33,118 nucleotides of DNA from Mariniblastus sp. (GTDB lineage Bacteria > Planctomycetota > Planctomycetia > Pirellulales > Pirellulaceae): assembly GCA_023300235.1 (NCBI GenBank), contig JALZWN010000043.1:1-33118 (forward strand). The letters run 5' to 3'. The position numbers and the translations under genes were made by a program. The notes below the pieces were generated by a model. It worked only from the letters and a program-made list of their open reading frames with translations. It was not told where the DNA came from and ran no database searches. This document shows positions 24,414-33,102 of the stretch, piece by piece; position 1 is the stretch's first letter; each line of letters opens with the position of its first letter.

Positions 24414-25018
24414 AGGAACTCCAAACCCGACGAACAGACCTAAGGAATTTACAATCTCATGGTAGATTAAATCGTACCATTTCTAACGCGAGCACTGAAA
24501 AAAAACCGAAATACCCAAAAATATGGCCTTGAGTAAATCGTTCAAGAGCCCCGTTGATTGCTGCCAGACGCTCACAAAGTGAATAGGTGATCCACTCCCA
24601 CCAAACTGTGGTCGAAAAACCGGCCTCGTTCCTGAATTCCCGCCATACTGGGTCGCAGATCTCACCGATCATCCGACTCGGATACTAGCAAGCGGTTCAG
24701 CTAAAACAACATGATAGAATCAACCCTCACGCTTACCCCACACACCTTCAGAGAGGTCGCCATTTAAAAGGTGGCGGCCCCACATCGCCTAGCCGAACTC
24801 CACGGCCGAACTCCACGGCCGAGTTACAAAGCCGTTACTTGGGGTATAAAAGTTTCCGTTCAGGTTTTCGTTTCATCAAATTACCAACAAAATAAAACAA
24901 CGCTTGATCTCCACAACTAAGCTGGACAACGCTTCGACAAAATCAGATTGGCGTGACCGGCCAATTACCTGCCAACGTTTCAGAATCAGCACAAACCCTA
25001 TTTCACCCTGAAAACAAA
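24414..25018. other. Divergent intergenic region
   Basis: 605 bp between the DUF1559 gene and the phosphodiesterase fusion. It contains a 13-bp direct duplication (CCGAACTCCACGG twice near 24793-24820). A minus-strand frame of 71 codons (24457-24672) has no recognisable domain and I do not call it. No terminator or promoter box stands out. Confidence 0.45.
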
Positions 25019-27952
25019 ATGCCCAACTCAAAGAAAGTTCTGCTGATCGGCTGGGACGCCGCCGACTGGAAAATCATCAACCAATTGATGGACAGCGGCA
25101 AGATGCCGCACACTCAAAAACTGGTCGAAGGCGGCACGATGGGGAACTTGCGAACCCTCTCGCCTGTCTTATCTCCCATGCTGTGGACTTCGATTGCCAC
25201 AGGCAAACGCCCAAGCAAGCACGGCATCTACGGTTTCTCTGAACCAAATGCGGCGCGTACCAACGTACAGCCCATGAGCAACGTGTCTCGAAAGTGCAAG
25301 GCAATATGGAACATCCTCAATCAGAATGACCTTCGTTCGTTGGTCGTGGGCTGGTGGCCCAGTCACCCTGCCGAGCCGATTGATGGTGTGATGGTTTCAG
25401 ACTTTTTCCACAAAGCACCCAAGAGCCCTAGTGATCGTTGGGAACTGTTACCCAAATGTGTACACCCACCCGAGCTGACAGCTAAGCTTTCTGAATGCCG
25501 GGTGCACCCCATGGAATTAACACGCAATGACATCCTGCCATTTCTTCCGCAGGGATCCGCAATCGACCAAAACGTCGACAAGCGTGTTGCTTCGGTCATG
25601 AAAGTGCTGGCCGAGTGCTCCACCATTCATGCCACAGCAACAGAGTTGTTAGAAAATCAAGAATGGGATTTTGCCGCGATCTATTACGACGCCATTGACC
25701 ATTTTTGTCATGGGTTTATGAAATACCATCCGCCGCAGCAACCGCAGGTCAGTGATGATGATTTCCGAATGTACCAACACGTAGTAACGACTGGATACAT
25801 CTACCACGACATGATGCTGGGGCGATTGCTTGAACTGACCAATGAAGATACGACAGTGATGTTGATTTCCGATCACGGATTCCACCCTGACCATCTTCGG
25901 CCCAAAGGGATTCCATCCGAACCGGCTGGCCCCGCGGTTGAGCATCGCGATTACGGAATCTTTGTGGTCAACGGCCCTGGCATCCAAAAGGATAAATTGA
26001 TTCACAGCGCTAACTTGCTGGACATCACCCCGACCTTGCTTTCCCTGTTTGGTTTGCCAGTCGGCGACGACATGGACGGCAGACCGCTGTTGGATATCTT
26101 TGAGAAAAAAACCGAAGTCGAATGGATCGACAGCTGGGAACAGCTTGAAGGCAACGATGGACGACACCCAAAAGACATGGTGATCGCCGCAGCTGAATCG
26201 CAGGCGGCACTGGACCAGTTGGTGGCATTGGGCTACATCAACGCCCCTGATAGCAACGTCGAAAAAGCCATCGCCGATACCCAGCGCGAACTGGACTACA
26301 ACCTTGCCCGTTCGTTCATGGATGAAGACAAACATGGCGAAGCGATTCCGCTACTTCAAAGCCTGTATCTTGATTACCCCTTGGAATTCCGCTTTGGGAT
26401 CCAGTTAGCCAACTGTTTACGTGCAACGAATCGTACCGCCGATCTCAAGGCACTGCTGGCAGACCTTAGAGGACGATGGTTGGTAGCCTCCAAGGCCGCG
26501 AAAAAGAGGCTCACGGGAGTCGCCCAACTAGCCCGCGAACGAAAAGCCGCATGGCAAGAACTAAAGAAACGGGATGACGAAAACAACGACAAAGACGTCC
26601 TACCGTTGGCAAAGGTTTCCGCTGCAGGCAAACCAGTACTTTTCGAAGACAACGAGGCCATGGTCATCAGCAAGCTTCGCGCTACTGCTCGCGGCAACCC
26701 GCAAACACTCGACTTTTTGGCAGCGACCGTAGCGGCAGCCGAAGGAGATTTCCAGCAAGCAATCGAACTCCTCGCGCCGACGAAACTGACACGGTCACCC
26801 AATCCGGGATTCCAGTTTTATGTCGGCAATGCGTACGTTGGTTTGGAGCAATATGAAGATGCCGAGGCTGCCTTTAAACGTGGATTGGAACTGGACGAGT
26901 TTAACCCGAACTGCATGATGGGATTATGCCGCACGTACATCGAATGGGGGAAAGTCCGTAAATCATTAGACTACGGCAAACATGCCATTGGCTTGAAATA
27001 TCGTTTTCCAGTCGCTCACTACTTCTATGCGAGGGCACAAAACCGAAGCGACAATAGCAAGGGCGCGATCAAGTCATTGCAAACCGCGATCCAACAGAAC
27101 CCCAATTTCAAGGAAGCTCATGAATTACTAGCGACGATTTATGATTCGGTCGGCGAACAGCAGTTGGCGATTGAACATCGTGGCAGCGTCAAGAATCTAG
27201 AAGCCGAAAATCAAGAGGTGATTGCCGAAGCGGCGGGAACACTAAAATTTCCGCCGCTGGAAGATCTCGATTTTGAAAAGATCTTACCTGAAATGCCCAG
27301 CGAGGTTCTTTCCAAAAAAGGAATCCTTCCTCGCCTGTCACAGCCACCGCAGAAGTCCGCCACTGAGCAAAATCCTTCAAAATCGGAGCAGCCAGAAATC
27401 ATCGTTGTCTCCGGTTTGCCTCGCTCAGGAACTTCGATGATGATGCAAATGCTGGTCGCCGCTGGACTGGAAGTCTACACCGACAAACAGCGACTGGCGG
27501 ACGAAAACAATCCCAAAGGATATTTCGAATTGAACGCAGTCAAAGGACTGGCGACCGACAATGCATGGGTCAAGGATTGCCGAGGCATGGTCATTAAGGT
27601 GGTTGCGCCGGTCGTCCCATATCTGCCTCAGAATGAACGGTATCGGGTGGTATTCATGCAACGAGACATCAAAGAAATCGTCGCGTCCCAGAATCGCATG
27701 TTAGAGCGAATGGACAAGGAAGGTGGTGATATTGAAGACGATAGATTGCGGGGAGTTTTCGTTCAGCAAATGCAGTTTGCCACCCAAATCGCCGTCGCTC
27801 ACGGCAATCCTCTGCTGCCAGTAAACTATGCCACTGCAATCGAGAATCCGGAAGTGATCGCTCAACAAGTTGCCGATTTTTTAGGAATGGAATTAGACAT
27901 TCCGGCGATGGTCGCAGCCGTAGACCCTTCACTACACCGCGAAAAAGCTTGA
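25019..27952 (+). CDS. Three-part protein: alkaline-phosphatase-superfamily phosphodiesterase, TPR repeats, sulfotransferase-like P-loop domain
   Basis: 977 residues from ATG 25019 (MPNSKKVLLIGWDAADW); a GTG at 24953 would add 22 residues. The first 390 or so residues are a type I phosphodiesterase/nucleotide pyrophosphatase domain: DAADW with the metal Asp, the nucleophile Thr near 57 in LWTSIATGKRPSKHGI, DHFCHG near 226 and SDHGFHPDH near 284. TPR-like helices fill about 410-740 (for example NAYVGLEQYEDAEAAFKRGLELD). The last 180 or so are a sulfotransferase-type P-loop domain with SGLPRSGTSMMMQML at about 798-812 and NPKGYFEL. No signal peptide, so cytosolic. Such a fusion suggests coupled handling of a phosphorylated or sulfated substrate; this is inference. 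Confidence 0.88.
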   Translation: MPNSKKVLLIGWDAADWKIINQLMDSGKMPHTQKLVEGGTMGNLRTLSPVLSPMLWTSIATGKRPSKHGIYGFSEPNAARTNVQPMSNVSRKCKAIWNILNQNDLRSLVVGWWPSHPAEPIDGVMVSDFFHKAPKSPSDRWELLPKCVHPPELTAKLSECRVHPMELTRNDILPFLPQGSAIDQNVDKRVASVMKVLAECSTIHATATELLENQEWDFAAIYYDAIDHFCHGFMKYHPPQQPQVSDDDFRMYQHVVTTGYIYHDMMLGRLLELTNEDTTVMLISDHGFHPDHLRPKGIPSEPAGPAVEHRDYGIFVVNGPGIQKDKLIHSANLLDITPTLLSLFGLPVGDDMDGRPLLDIFEKKTEVEWIDSWEQLEGNDGRHPKDMVIAAAESQAALDQLVALGYINAPDSNVEKAIADTQRELDYNLARSFMDEDKHGEAIPLLQSLYLDYPLEFRFGIQLANCLRATNRTADLKALLADLRGRWLVASKAAKKRLTGVAQLARERKAAWQELKKRDDENNDKDVLPLAKVSAAGKPVLFEDNEAMVISKLRATARGNPQTLDFLAATVAAAEGDFQQAIELLAPTKLTRSPNPGFQFYVGNAYVGLEQYEDAEAAFKRGLELDEFNPNCMMGLCRTYIEWGKVRKSLDYGKHAIGLKYRFPVAHYFYARAQNRSDNSKGAIKSLQTAIQQNPNFKEAHELLATIYDSVGEQQLAIEHRGSVKNLEAENQEVIAEAAGTLKFPPLEDLDFEKILPEMPSEVLSKKGILPRLSQPPQKSATEQNPSKSEQPEIIVVSGLPRSGTSMMMQMLVAAGLEVYTDKQRLADENNPKGYFELNAVKGLATDNAWVKDCRGMVIKVVAPVVPYLPQNERYRVVFMQRDIKEIVASQNRMLERMDKEGGDIEDDRLRGVFVQQMQFATQIAVAHGNPLLPVNYATAIENPEVIAQQVADFLGMELDIPAMVAAVDPSLHREKA

Positions 27953-28165
27953 TTCAAAAATAAAAATTGTCGTCTCCTCATTTTCTTAAATCACTTGTGT
28001 TTTCCATGCGAAAGCGACCTAGCTTTCGCGTTGGGGTGCTATTCCCTTCCACTTTGAGGTCAGTTTTCATTGAATTAGGCACATTTTTTGCTTTCGCAAA
28101 TTCGTGATCATCGTTAAACTGACATTCTTCATTTCCTTCCCCCTTCACTTCTTGGAGCTACTCAA
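27953..28165. other. Promoter region of the dockerin/PEP protein
   Basis: 213 bp. A GGAG ribosome binding site (in CTTGGAGCTACTC) lies about 9 nt before the ATG at 28166. No terminator is evident for the gene before it. Confidence 0.4.
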
Positions 28166-29131
28166 ATGAAACCCACAACAAACAAACTTGCAGCGGCCTC
28201 GTTCGGCGTTGCCTTAGCTTCTTTATATTCAGCTCCAGAGCTTTGCGCCCAAGTTGATTCCGACCCCACCACTGGTGACATATCGTTCGCGATGCCTGCG
28301 ACCGTTCCTTTTTTTGGGGGCCGCGGGTTCTCTAACGACGGCATTGACATTGTTCTTGGTGGCCTAACATCCAACATTGGCTACGGCTCCCCAGTTGATC
28401 TCAGATTCTTCAACGACGGTGATTACGGTTTTGGAGTCAATGGTGCGAGTAGCTTTTCGCTGCTCCAACCCGGTGACGTGTTCAGTGGCGGAGGAGTTCG
28501 TACACTCTCTATTTCTGCGTCCGAAACTGGCATTCATACCATCGGTTTTACGGACAATGGTCATGTAGGTTACTTCCGGGTGGACCTCGGGCAGCCAGGT
28601 GATGATATTATTTTGCTCGGTGGTGAAGTCGCTCTAAGTGCAGACGGAGTTCTGAGCAATGGTGATTTTACGATCACGATTCCAGAAATTGCTGATGACG
28701 CTGTTTTACTGGGCGATGTCAACTTGGACGGCACGGTTAACTTCTTGGACATTGCTCCTTTTATTAGTCGTCTAACGATGGGCGATTTCCAAGCCGAAGC
28801 TGATATCGACGGAAACGGCGCAGTCAACTTCTTGGACATTGCACCCTTCATTGGAATCCTAAGCGGCCCATCACCTGTCCAGGTAAGCTGGTCCGATTCG
28901 ACCGGGAAACCAATTGAGCGTGCTGTCGCCGGCAATGAAGCGGTCGAACGACAGCTTCAATTGATCGAACAAAAGCTGAACGGCGAACTCATCGCTGCGT
29001 TGGCTCAATCCAGCAATGCCACTGCCGCACTAACGAACCAGCCAGAGCCCGCATCCATCGGTTTGGCTTCACTGGCGTCGGGGGCTGCTGGTCTTCGTCG
29101 ACGTCGCGAAGCGGCAACAACCGTCGCCTAA
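28166..29131 (+). CDS. Secreted protein with two dockerin type I repeats and a PEP-CTERM-like tail
   Basis: 321 residues. A signal peptide covers about 1-28 (ending ELCAQ). A Gly/Asp-rich beta region spans about 30-175. Two calcium-binding dockerin repeats follow, GDVNLDGTVNFLDIAPFI (from about 182) and ADIDGNGAVNFLDIAPFI (from about 212), with D/N-x-D/N-x-D/N-G loops. The C-terminus has PEPASIGLASLASGAAGLRRRR (from about 293): PEP motif, short hydrophobic stretch, Arg cluster, as in PEP-CTERM exosortase substrates. It is thus probably exported and surface-processed. Dockerin and PEP signals often occur together in planctomycetes. A strong terminator follows at 29157. Ligand unknown. Confidence 0.87.
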   Translation: MKPTTNKLAAASFGVALASLYSAPELCAQVDSDPTTGDISFAMPATVPFFGGRGFSNDGIDIVLGGLTSNIGYGSPVDLRFFNDGDYGFGVNGASSFSLLQPGDVFSGGGVRTLSISASETGIHTIGFTDNGHVGYFRVDLGQPGDDIILLGGEVALSADGVLSNGDFTITIPEIADDAVLLGDVNLDGTVNFLDIAPFISRLTMGDFQAEADIDGNGAVNFLDIAPFIGILSGPSPVQVSWSDSTGKPIERAVAGNEAVERQLQLIEQKLNGELIAALAQSSNATAALTNQPEPASIGLASLASGAAGLRRRREAATTVA

Positions 29132-29156
29132 TTAATTCGACCAAGTTGAACTACAT

Positions 29157-29193
29157 AAAAACGGCTGGCTCTATCGAGCCAGCCGTTTTTTTT
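29157..29193 (+). terminator. Strong intrinsic terminator after the dockerin/PEP gene
   Basis: A perfect 15-bp stem (AAAAACGGCTGGCTC and its complement) around the loop TATC, followed by eight T (29186-29193). The A-run on the other side could make it work in both directions. Confidence 0.95.
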
Positions 29194-29504
29194 GTGCGAT
29201 CAGCATCACCTTGTCGTCGAGCACATAGCGAATTCGTCTGCGGCGTCTAACGTGCCCCGGAATCGAATCATAACCTTCTATCAATGAATTCTTTTGGGAA
29301 CACCGGCTTAAGTCGATGCCTTCCTTACTTGATTGTCCAATTCGTCTTCCAGCAGCTTGACACGAACTTTCAAACGCGTTATCACGAATAAAGTTCTACA
29401 CCAAACTTTTCATTCCGGTCGATCTTTTCAAGACGCCGCATCGGTGTTTAGCCAATCTATCGCTGAAACGCAAAAACCGATCCAACTCATCCAGCTACAA
29501 CCCC
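29194..29504. other. Leader region of the phosphatase gene
   Basis: 311 bp. On the minus strand an open frame of about 50 codons without a clear start ends inside the terminator hairpin and has a run of arginines; it is probably chance or a fossil. No promoter box or ribosome binding site for the phosphatase gene was recognised. Confidence 0.4.
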
Positions 29505-31427
29505 ATGCTCCGAACCTATCTACTCGCCCTCGCGATTTCCCTTGTCACTTGCGTGGCCACAGCCCAAACCCAACCGGCAACCAGCGCTGAGATTTACGGT
29601 CAGAAATACAAACAGCTTGAAACACTCACCACAGGTGAGTGGTGGAAACAGAAGCCCAGCAAGAAATATCGCCTGCCAATGAACGTCGAACGCGACAAAG
29701 TCGTCGCCTTTGCCGTCTACGCCCACGACCACGACACATTGAAAATGACCGCTCAGCTATATCCGCTGATGCCAGATGAACCCAGAACAGCTCGACTGGA
29801 ACTAAAGCAGCCCGACGGTACGTGGAAAGAAGTCGCACAAGAAAAAGTCTTTGACCTGGGCTGGAGCGCTCACTTCCGTATCGCCAACTGGGACAACACA
29901 AAAGACGTCGTCTATCGAGTACGACATGGCGACAAAGCTGAGTTCGAAGGACTGATCCGCAAAGACCCGATCGATAAAGACACCATCGTCATCGGGAATT
30001 TGTCTTGCAACTCAAGTAAACCTCCCTATGGCCGAAAAAACTTGGTCAAGAACATCAAGCTACTCGACCCTGACATGCTGTTCTTTGCCGGCGACCAGTC
30101 TTACCACCACCTAGAACACACATTTGGCTGGCTGGAGTTCGGCGTTCAGTTCGCCGAAGTGTTAAAAGATCGTCCCGTCGTCACGATCCCTGATGACCAC
30201 GATGTGGGACAAGCAAACATTTGGGGCGAAGGCGGCATTGAAGCCACCAATTCGAAAGGCACCAGTGGCGGTTATTTTTTTCCAGCAAAGTATGTCAACC
30301 AAGTCGAGCGATGTCAGACTTGGCATTTACCGGATGCCGCCGACCCGACTCCCGTCCAACGCCGCATCGGTGTCTACTACACCAACTTGGTCGTTGGCGG
30401 AATCGACTTCGCAATCGTGGAAGATCGTAAATTCAAAAGCGGCCCCCAAGGCAAGATCCCCAAAATGGGACCACGCCCGGACCATATCAACGACCCCAAA
30501 TACGACCGAGCTTCCGTGGACGTTCCAGGGCTTAAATTACTGGGCGATCGTCAATTAGAGTACTTGAGACAGTGGAGCCAAGACTGGGCGGGCGCAGAAA
30601 TGAAATGCGTGCTCAGCCAAACCGCGTTCTGCGGCGCCGTCCATTTACACGGCTCGGAAAAAAATCGCCTACTGGCGGATCTGGATAGTAACGCCTGGCC
30701 ACAAACCGGTCGCAACAAAGCTTTGATTGAAATCCGTCGCGCCTGGGCGCCGCATCTGTGTGGCGACCAACATCTGGGCGTGGTGGTTAAACACGGCATC
30801 GAAGAACACCGTGACGGACCCTACGCTTTCACCAGTCCAGCGATCGTAAATACCGTTTACGGTCGTTGGTGGCACCCACCCGAAGAAGAAGCCGGCCCAA
30901 ACCCTGTCCCCAACAGCCCGCTTCCATGGACAGGCGACTACCTAGACGGACTGGGCAACAAAATCAACATGATGGCCTACGCCAACCCACCCAACCGCAA
31001 AAACGAAAAGAAACGTGGCGACGGTTTTGGTATCGCTCGATTCAAAAAATCCGATCGAACCGTGATTTTCGAAGCTTGGCCACGTTTTTGCGATGCATCC
31101 AAAGGAGATACAGAACAATTCCCTGGCTGGCCAATCACCATCAATTATCGCGACAACGATGGCCGTAAAGTCGTTGGTTATTTGCCAGAGATTGTGGCTC
31201 CCGAAGGTATCCACCCCGTCATTCAAGTTATCGAAGAAGAATCAGGCGAAGTGCTGTATTCCGTTCGCGCAATCTCAAACCGATTCCGTGCTCCGGTATA
31301 CTCCAATGGCAGCCACACGATTCGTTTCGGCAATGACAAACCCAATGTAAATAAGCTAACGGGGCTCAAGCCAGAAGCTAAAAAAGCGGCGACCACGATC
31401 GACATCAAGCTTCCAAGTGCAGAGTAA
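29505..31427 (+). CDS. PhoD-like metallophosphatase (alkaline phosphatase D family), secreted
   Basis: 640 residues. A signal peptide (MLRTYLLALAISLVTCVATA) with likely cleavage after A20. An N-terminal beta domain runs to about 155, followed by the calcineurin-like phosphatase core: FAGDQSYHH (194-202), TIPDDHDVG (227-235) with the metal-binding Asp/His, VEDRKFKSG, and a late GDQHLG. These fit the PhoD family, whose known members are phosphodiesterases/alkaline phosphatases using Fe/Ca. It is longer than B. subtilis PhoD (about 550-580). It probably acts outside the cytoplasm, scavenging phosphate from organic esters. No pho-box was identified. Two terminators follow. Confidence 0.87.
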   Translation: MLRTYLLALAISLVTCVATAQTQPATSAEIYGQKYKQLETLTTGEWWKQKPSKKYRLPMNVERDKVVAFAVYAHDHDTLKMTAQLYPLMPDEPRTARLELKQPDGTWKEVAQEKVFDLGWSAHFRIANWDNTKDVVYRVRHGDKAEFEGLIRKDPIDKDTIVIGNLSCNSSKPPYGRKNLVKNIKLLDPDMLFFAGDQSYHHLEHTFGWLEFGVQFAEVLKDRPVVTIPDDHDVGQANIWGEGGIEATNSKGTSGGYFFPAKYVNQVERCQTWHLPDAADPTPVQRRIGVYYTNLVVGGIDFAIVEDRKFKSGPQGKIPKMGPRPDHINDPKYDRASVDVPGLKLLGDRQLEYLRQWSQDWAGAEMKCVLSQTAFCGAVHLHGSEKNRLLADLDSNAWPQTGRNKALIEIRRAWAPHLCGDQHLGVVVKHGIEEHRDGPYAFTSPAIVNTVYGRWWHPPEEEAGPNPVPNSPLPWTGDYLDGLGNKINMMAYANPPNRKNEKKRGDGFGIARFKKSDRTVIFEAWPRFCDASKGDTEQFPGWPITINYRDNDGRKVVGYLPEIVAPEGIHPVIQVIEEESGEVLYSVRAISNRFRAPVYSNGSHTIRFGNDKPNVNKLTGLKPEAKKAATTIDIKLPSAE

Positions 31428-31494
31428 TCGCGGTGTCGGTGAAGGAATTCAAGCGTCAATGGACCCCAACAAACGCAAATTCCTGCTATCGAAT

Positions 31495-31524
31495 ATTCGC
31501 GTTTATTTGCGTTCCGTCGTGGTT
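31495..31524. repeat. Degenerate relative of the 9493-9564 inverted repeat
   Basis: Reverse complement reads AACCACGACGGAACGCAAAT..., matching the arm at 9493-9519 and its flank in roughly 24 of 30 positions. A partial left arm (AACAAACGCAAATTC) lies at about 31478-31492. Confidence 0.6.
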
Positions 31525-31584
31525 ACAACTTTCACAGGCGTAGCCCTGACGAATCTTCAGTTCCGTCGACCGCGATAGAAAACA

Positions 31585-31622
31585 AACAGGCCATTGACCA
31601 TCCCTTGGCCTGTTAATTTTTT
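31585..31622 (+). terminator. Intrinsic terminator after the PhoD-like gene
   Basis: AACAGGCCA (31585-31593) pairs with TGGCCTGTT (31606-31614), a 9-bp stem with a 12-nt loop, followed by AA and six T. Confidence 0.8.
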
Positions 31623-31641
31623 GCTGCCCAGAAGAACCAAT

Positions 31642-31675
31642 AAAAAAGGCTTGCCGATACCGGCAAGCCTTTTTT
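31642..31675. terminator. Bidirectional intrinsic terminator between converging genes
   Basis: A perfect 15-bp stem (AAAAAAGGCTTGCCG and its complement) with loop ATAC; the A-run on one side and T-run on the other give a U-tract in both directions. It lies between the PhoD-like gene (plus) and the sigma-factor gene (minus), as expected for a shared terminator. Confidence 0.95.
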
Positions 31676-31724
31676 CGTCAGATCCTGAAAGCTATTGCCT
31701 TCAATTGTACGCTTCAAATTTTCA

Positions 31725-32510
31725 CTAGCGATTGAATTCAATTCGGCGGCGGCCTAACTGCTGCTGCAAACGCTGCACGATGCTTGAGTGCATCTGACTC
31801 ACTCGGCTCTCGCTCAAGTCCAGTGTCATGCCGATTTCTTTCATCGTCAATTCTTCATAGTAATAAAGAATGATGATCAAACGCTCGTTACGATTAAGGC
31901 CTTTGGTCACCAAACGCATCAAATCATTCTTAGCGACACGTCGCGTTGGGTCTTCGCCTTTTTTGTCTTCCAAGATGTCGATCTCACGAACATCTTTGTA
32001 GCTGTCGGTCTCGTACCACTTCTTGTTCAAACTGATCAAGCCGACTGCATTCGCATCAGACATCATTTTTTCGGTTTCTTTAACCGTCAGTTCAAGCGTC
32101 TGCGACAACTCAATCACCGTCGGTGCTCGACCAAGCTTGGTTTCGAGTTTACGAGTGGCATTGTTGATCTTGCTGGCTTTTGAACGGACCAAACGAGGAA
32201 CCCAGTCCATCGTACGCAGTTCATCCAACATCGCTCCGCGAATACGCGGTACGCAGTACGTCTCAAACTTAACGCCACGTTCGAGATCGAAAGCATCGAT
32301 CGCGTCCATGAGTCCGAAAACGCCAGCTGAAATCAAGTCATCCAGTTCAACGCCATCGGGCAATCGCTGCCAGATTCGTTCACCGTTGTACTTGACCAGC
32401 GGAAAATAACGCTCCATCAAACGATTGCGAAGCAATTTGTTGGTACAGTCTGGTTTGTATTCATTCCAGACAGCTTTGATTTCTTCGACGTCTGCTGCAC
32501 TTGTCGCCAT
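31725..32510 (-). CDS. FliA/WhiG-type RNA polymerase sigma factor
   Basis: 261-residue sigma-70-family protein of the group that includes flagellar sigma-28 and WhiG. Region 2 is LISAGVFGLMDAIDAFDLERGVKFETYCVPRIRGAMLDELRTMDWVPR, including the typical RGAMLDELR and DWVPR. Region 3 follows. Region 4 contains LNRNERLIIILYYYEELTMKEIGMTLDLSESRVSQMH. The ATG at 32510 has a strong GGAGG five nt upstream; a longer frame from 32606 has an improbable N-terminus. Planctomycetes use such factors for flagellar genes in swarmer cells, but no flagellar gene is in this window. Its transcript ends at the shared terminator at 31642-31675. Confidence 0.93.
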   Translation of the reverse strand: MATSAADVEEIKAVWNEYKPDCTNKLLRNRLMERYFPLVKYNGERIWQRLPDGVELDDLISAGVFGLMDAIDAFDLERGVKFETYCVPRIRGAMLDELRTMDWVPRLVRSKASKINNATRKLETKLGRAPTVIELSQTLELTVKETEKMMSDANAVGLISLNKKWYETDSYKDVREIDILEDKKGEDPTRRVAKNDLMRLVTKGLNRNERLIIILYYYEELTMKEIGMTLDLSESRVSQMHSSIVQRLQQQLGRRRIEFNR

Positions 32511-33024
32511 GCAATCCTCCGTGATTGATATGCGAGACTGCCACGAGGGCAATGTCGGTTTTAACCGCGAACAGAGATACCAACGAATTGGTTTTCCCAA
32601 GTTCACATTTGTTCTAAATTTCTTGAGTCCACCGAGCGGATCACTAACGATCGTTTCGATGGGTGGTAAATATCAGATTCGGAGGATTCGCGTCAATGAA
32701 AAAATTACACGTTTCGTGTAAAAGTTGGACGGTTTTTCGCGTTTTTTTTCGAAACCTGATCTTTGAGACAAAGAAAGTCCGCTGTCTTCAAAGCTACGCT
32801 CAACTCATCATCGGACTTGTGAACGTGAGGGCTTTAAAAAAAGTTCCGATTAGTAAACGAGGGGGCTTTCGGTTGCTAGCGTTAGCAGTGATTAAAGAAA
32901 ACACGCCCCCTGAAGGCAGGGCAACGCCATAACAGTAAATAATCTGTGATTATCCGTATCGAAACTTGGCTCAAACCTCAGCCAACCTTCAGAGTCCCTA
33001 GGTAGCCCCAAGGTAGATTCTATC
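32511..33024. other. Upstream region of the sigma-factor gene
   Basis: 514 bp. GGGGGC (near 32862) and GCCCCC (near 32911) could form a long-range stem enclosing a TGCTA/TAGCA hairpin, hinting at a structured leader or chance pairing. No convincing gene. The plus-strand frame 32663-32932 has a plausible tail but no domain or ribosome binding site. Confidence 0.35.
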
Positions 33025-33102
33025 GCCGACGACTTTTGCCGACGACTTTTGCCGACGACTTTTGCCGACTACTTTTGCCGACTACTTTTGCCGACTACTT
33101 TT
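33025..33102. repeat. 13-bp tandem repeat, six copies
   Basis: Six back-to-back 13-bp units: three of GCCGACGACTTTT followed by three of GCCGACTACTTTT, differing at one position. The unit length is not a multiple of three, so this is a non-coding microsatellite-like array at the right edge of the window. The ordered 3+3 pattern suggests stepwise duplication. Confidence 0.95.

Noticed and set aside
24457-24672. Minus-strand frame of 71 codons upstream of the DUF1559 gene
   Set aside because: No domain and no ribosome binding site; not enough to call a gene, though not excluded.
25649-26335. Minus-strand frame of 228 codons
   Set aside because: Antisense to the phosphodiesterase domain of the fusion protein, which has visible catalytic motifs.
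29145-29420. Coding-like stretch on the minus strand with an RRRRR run
   Set aside because: No start codon in frame, a frame change would be needed, and it ends inside a terminator hairpin; more likely chance or an old fossil.
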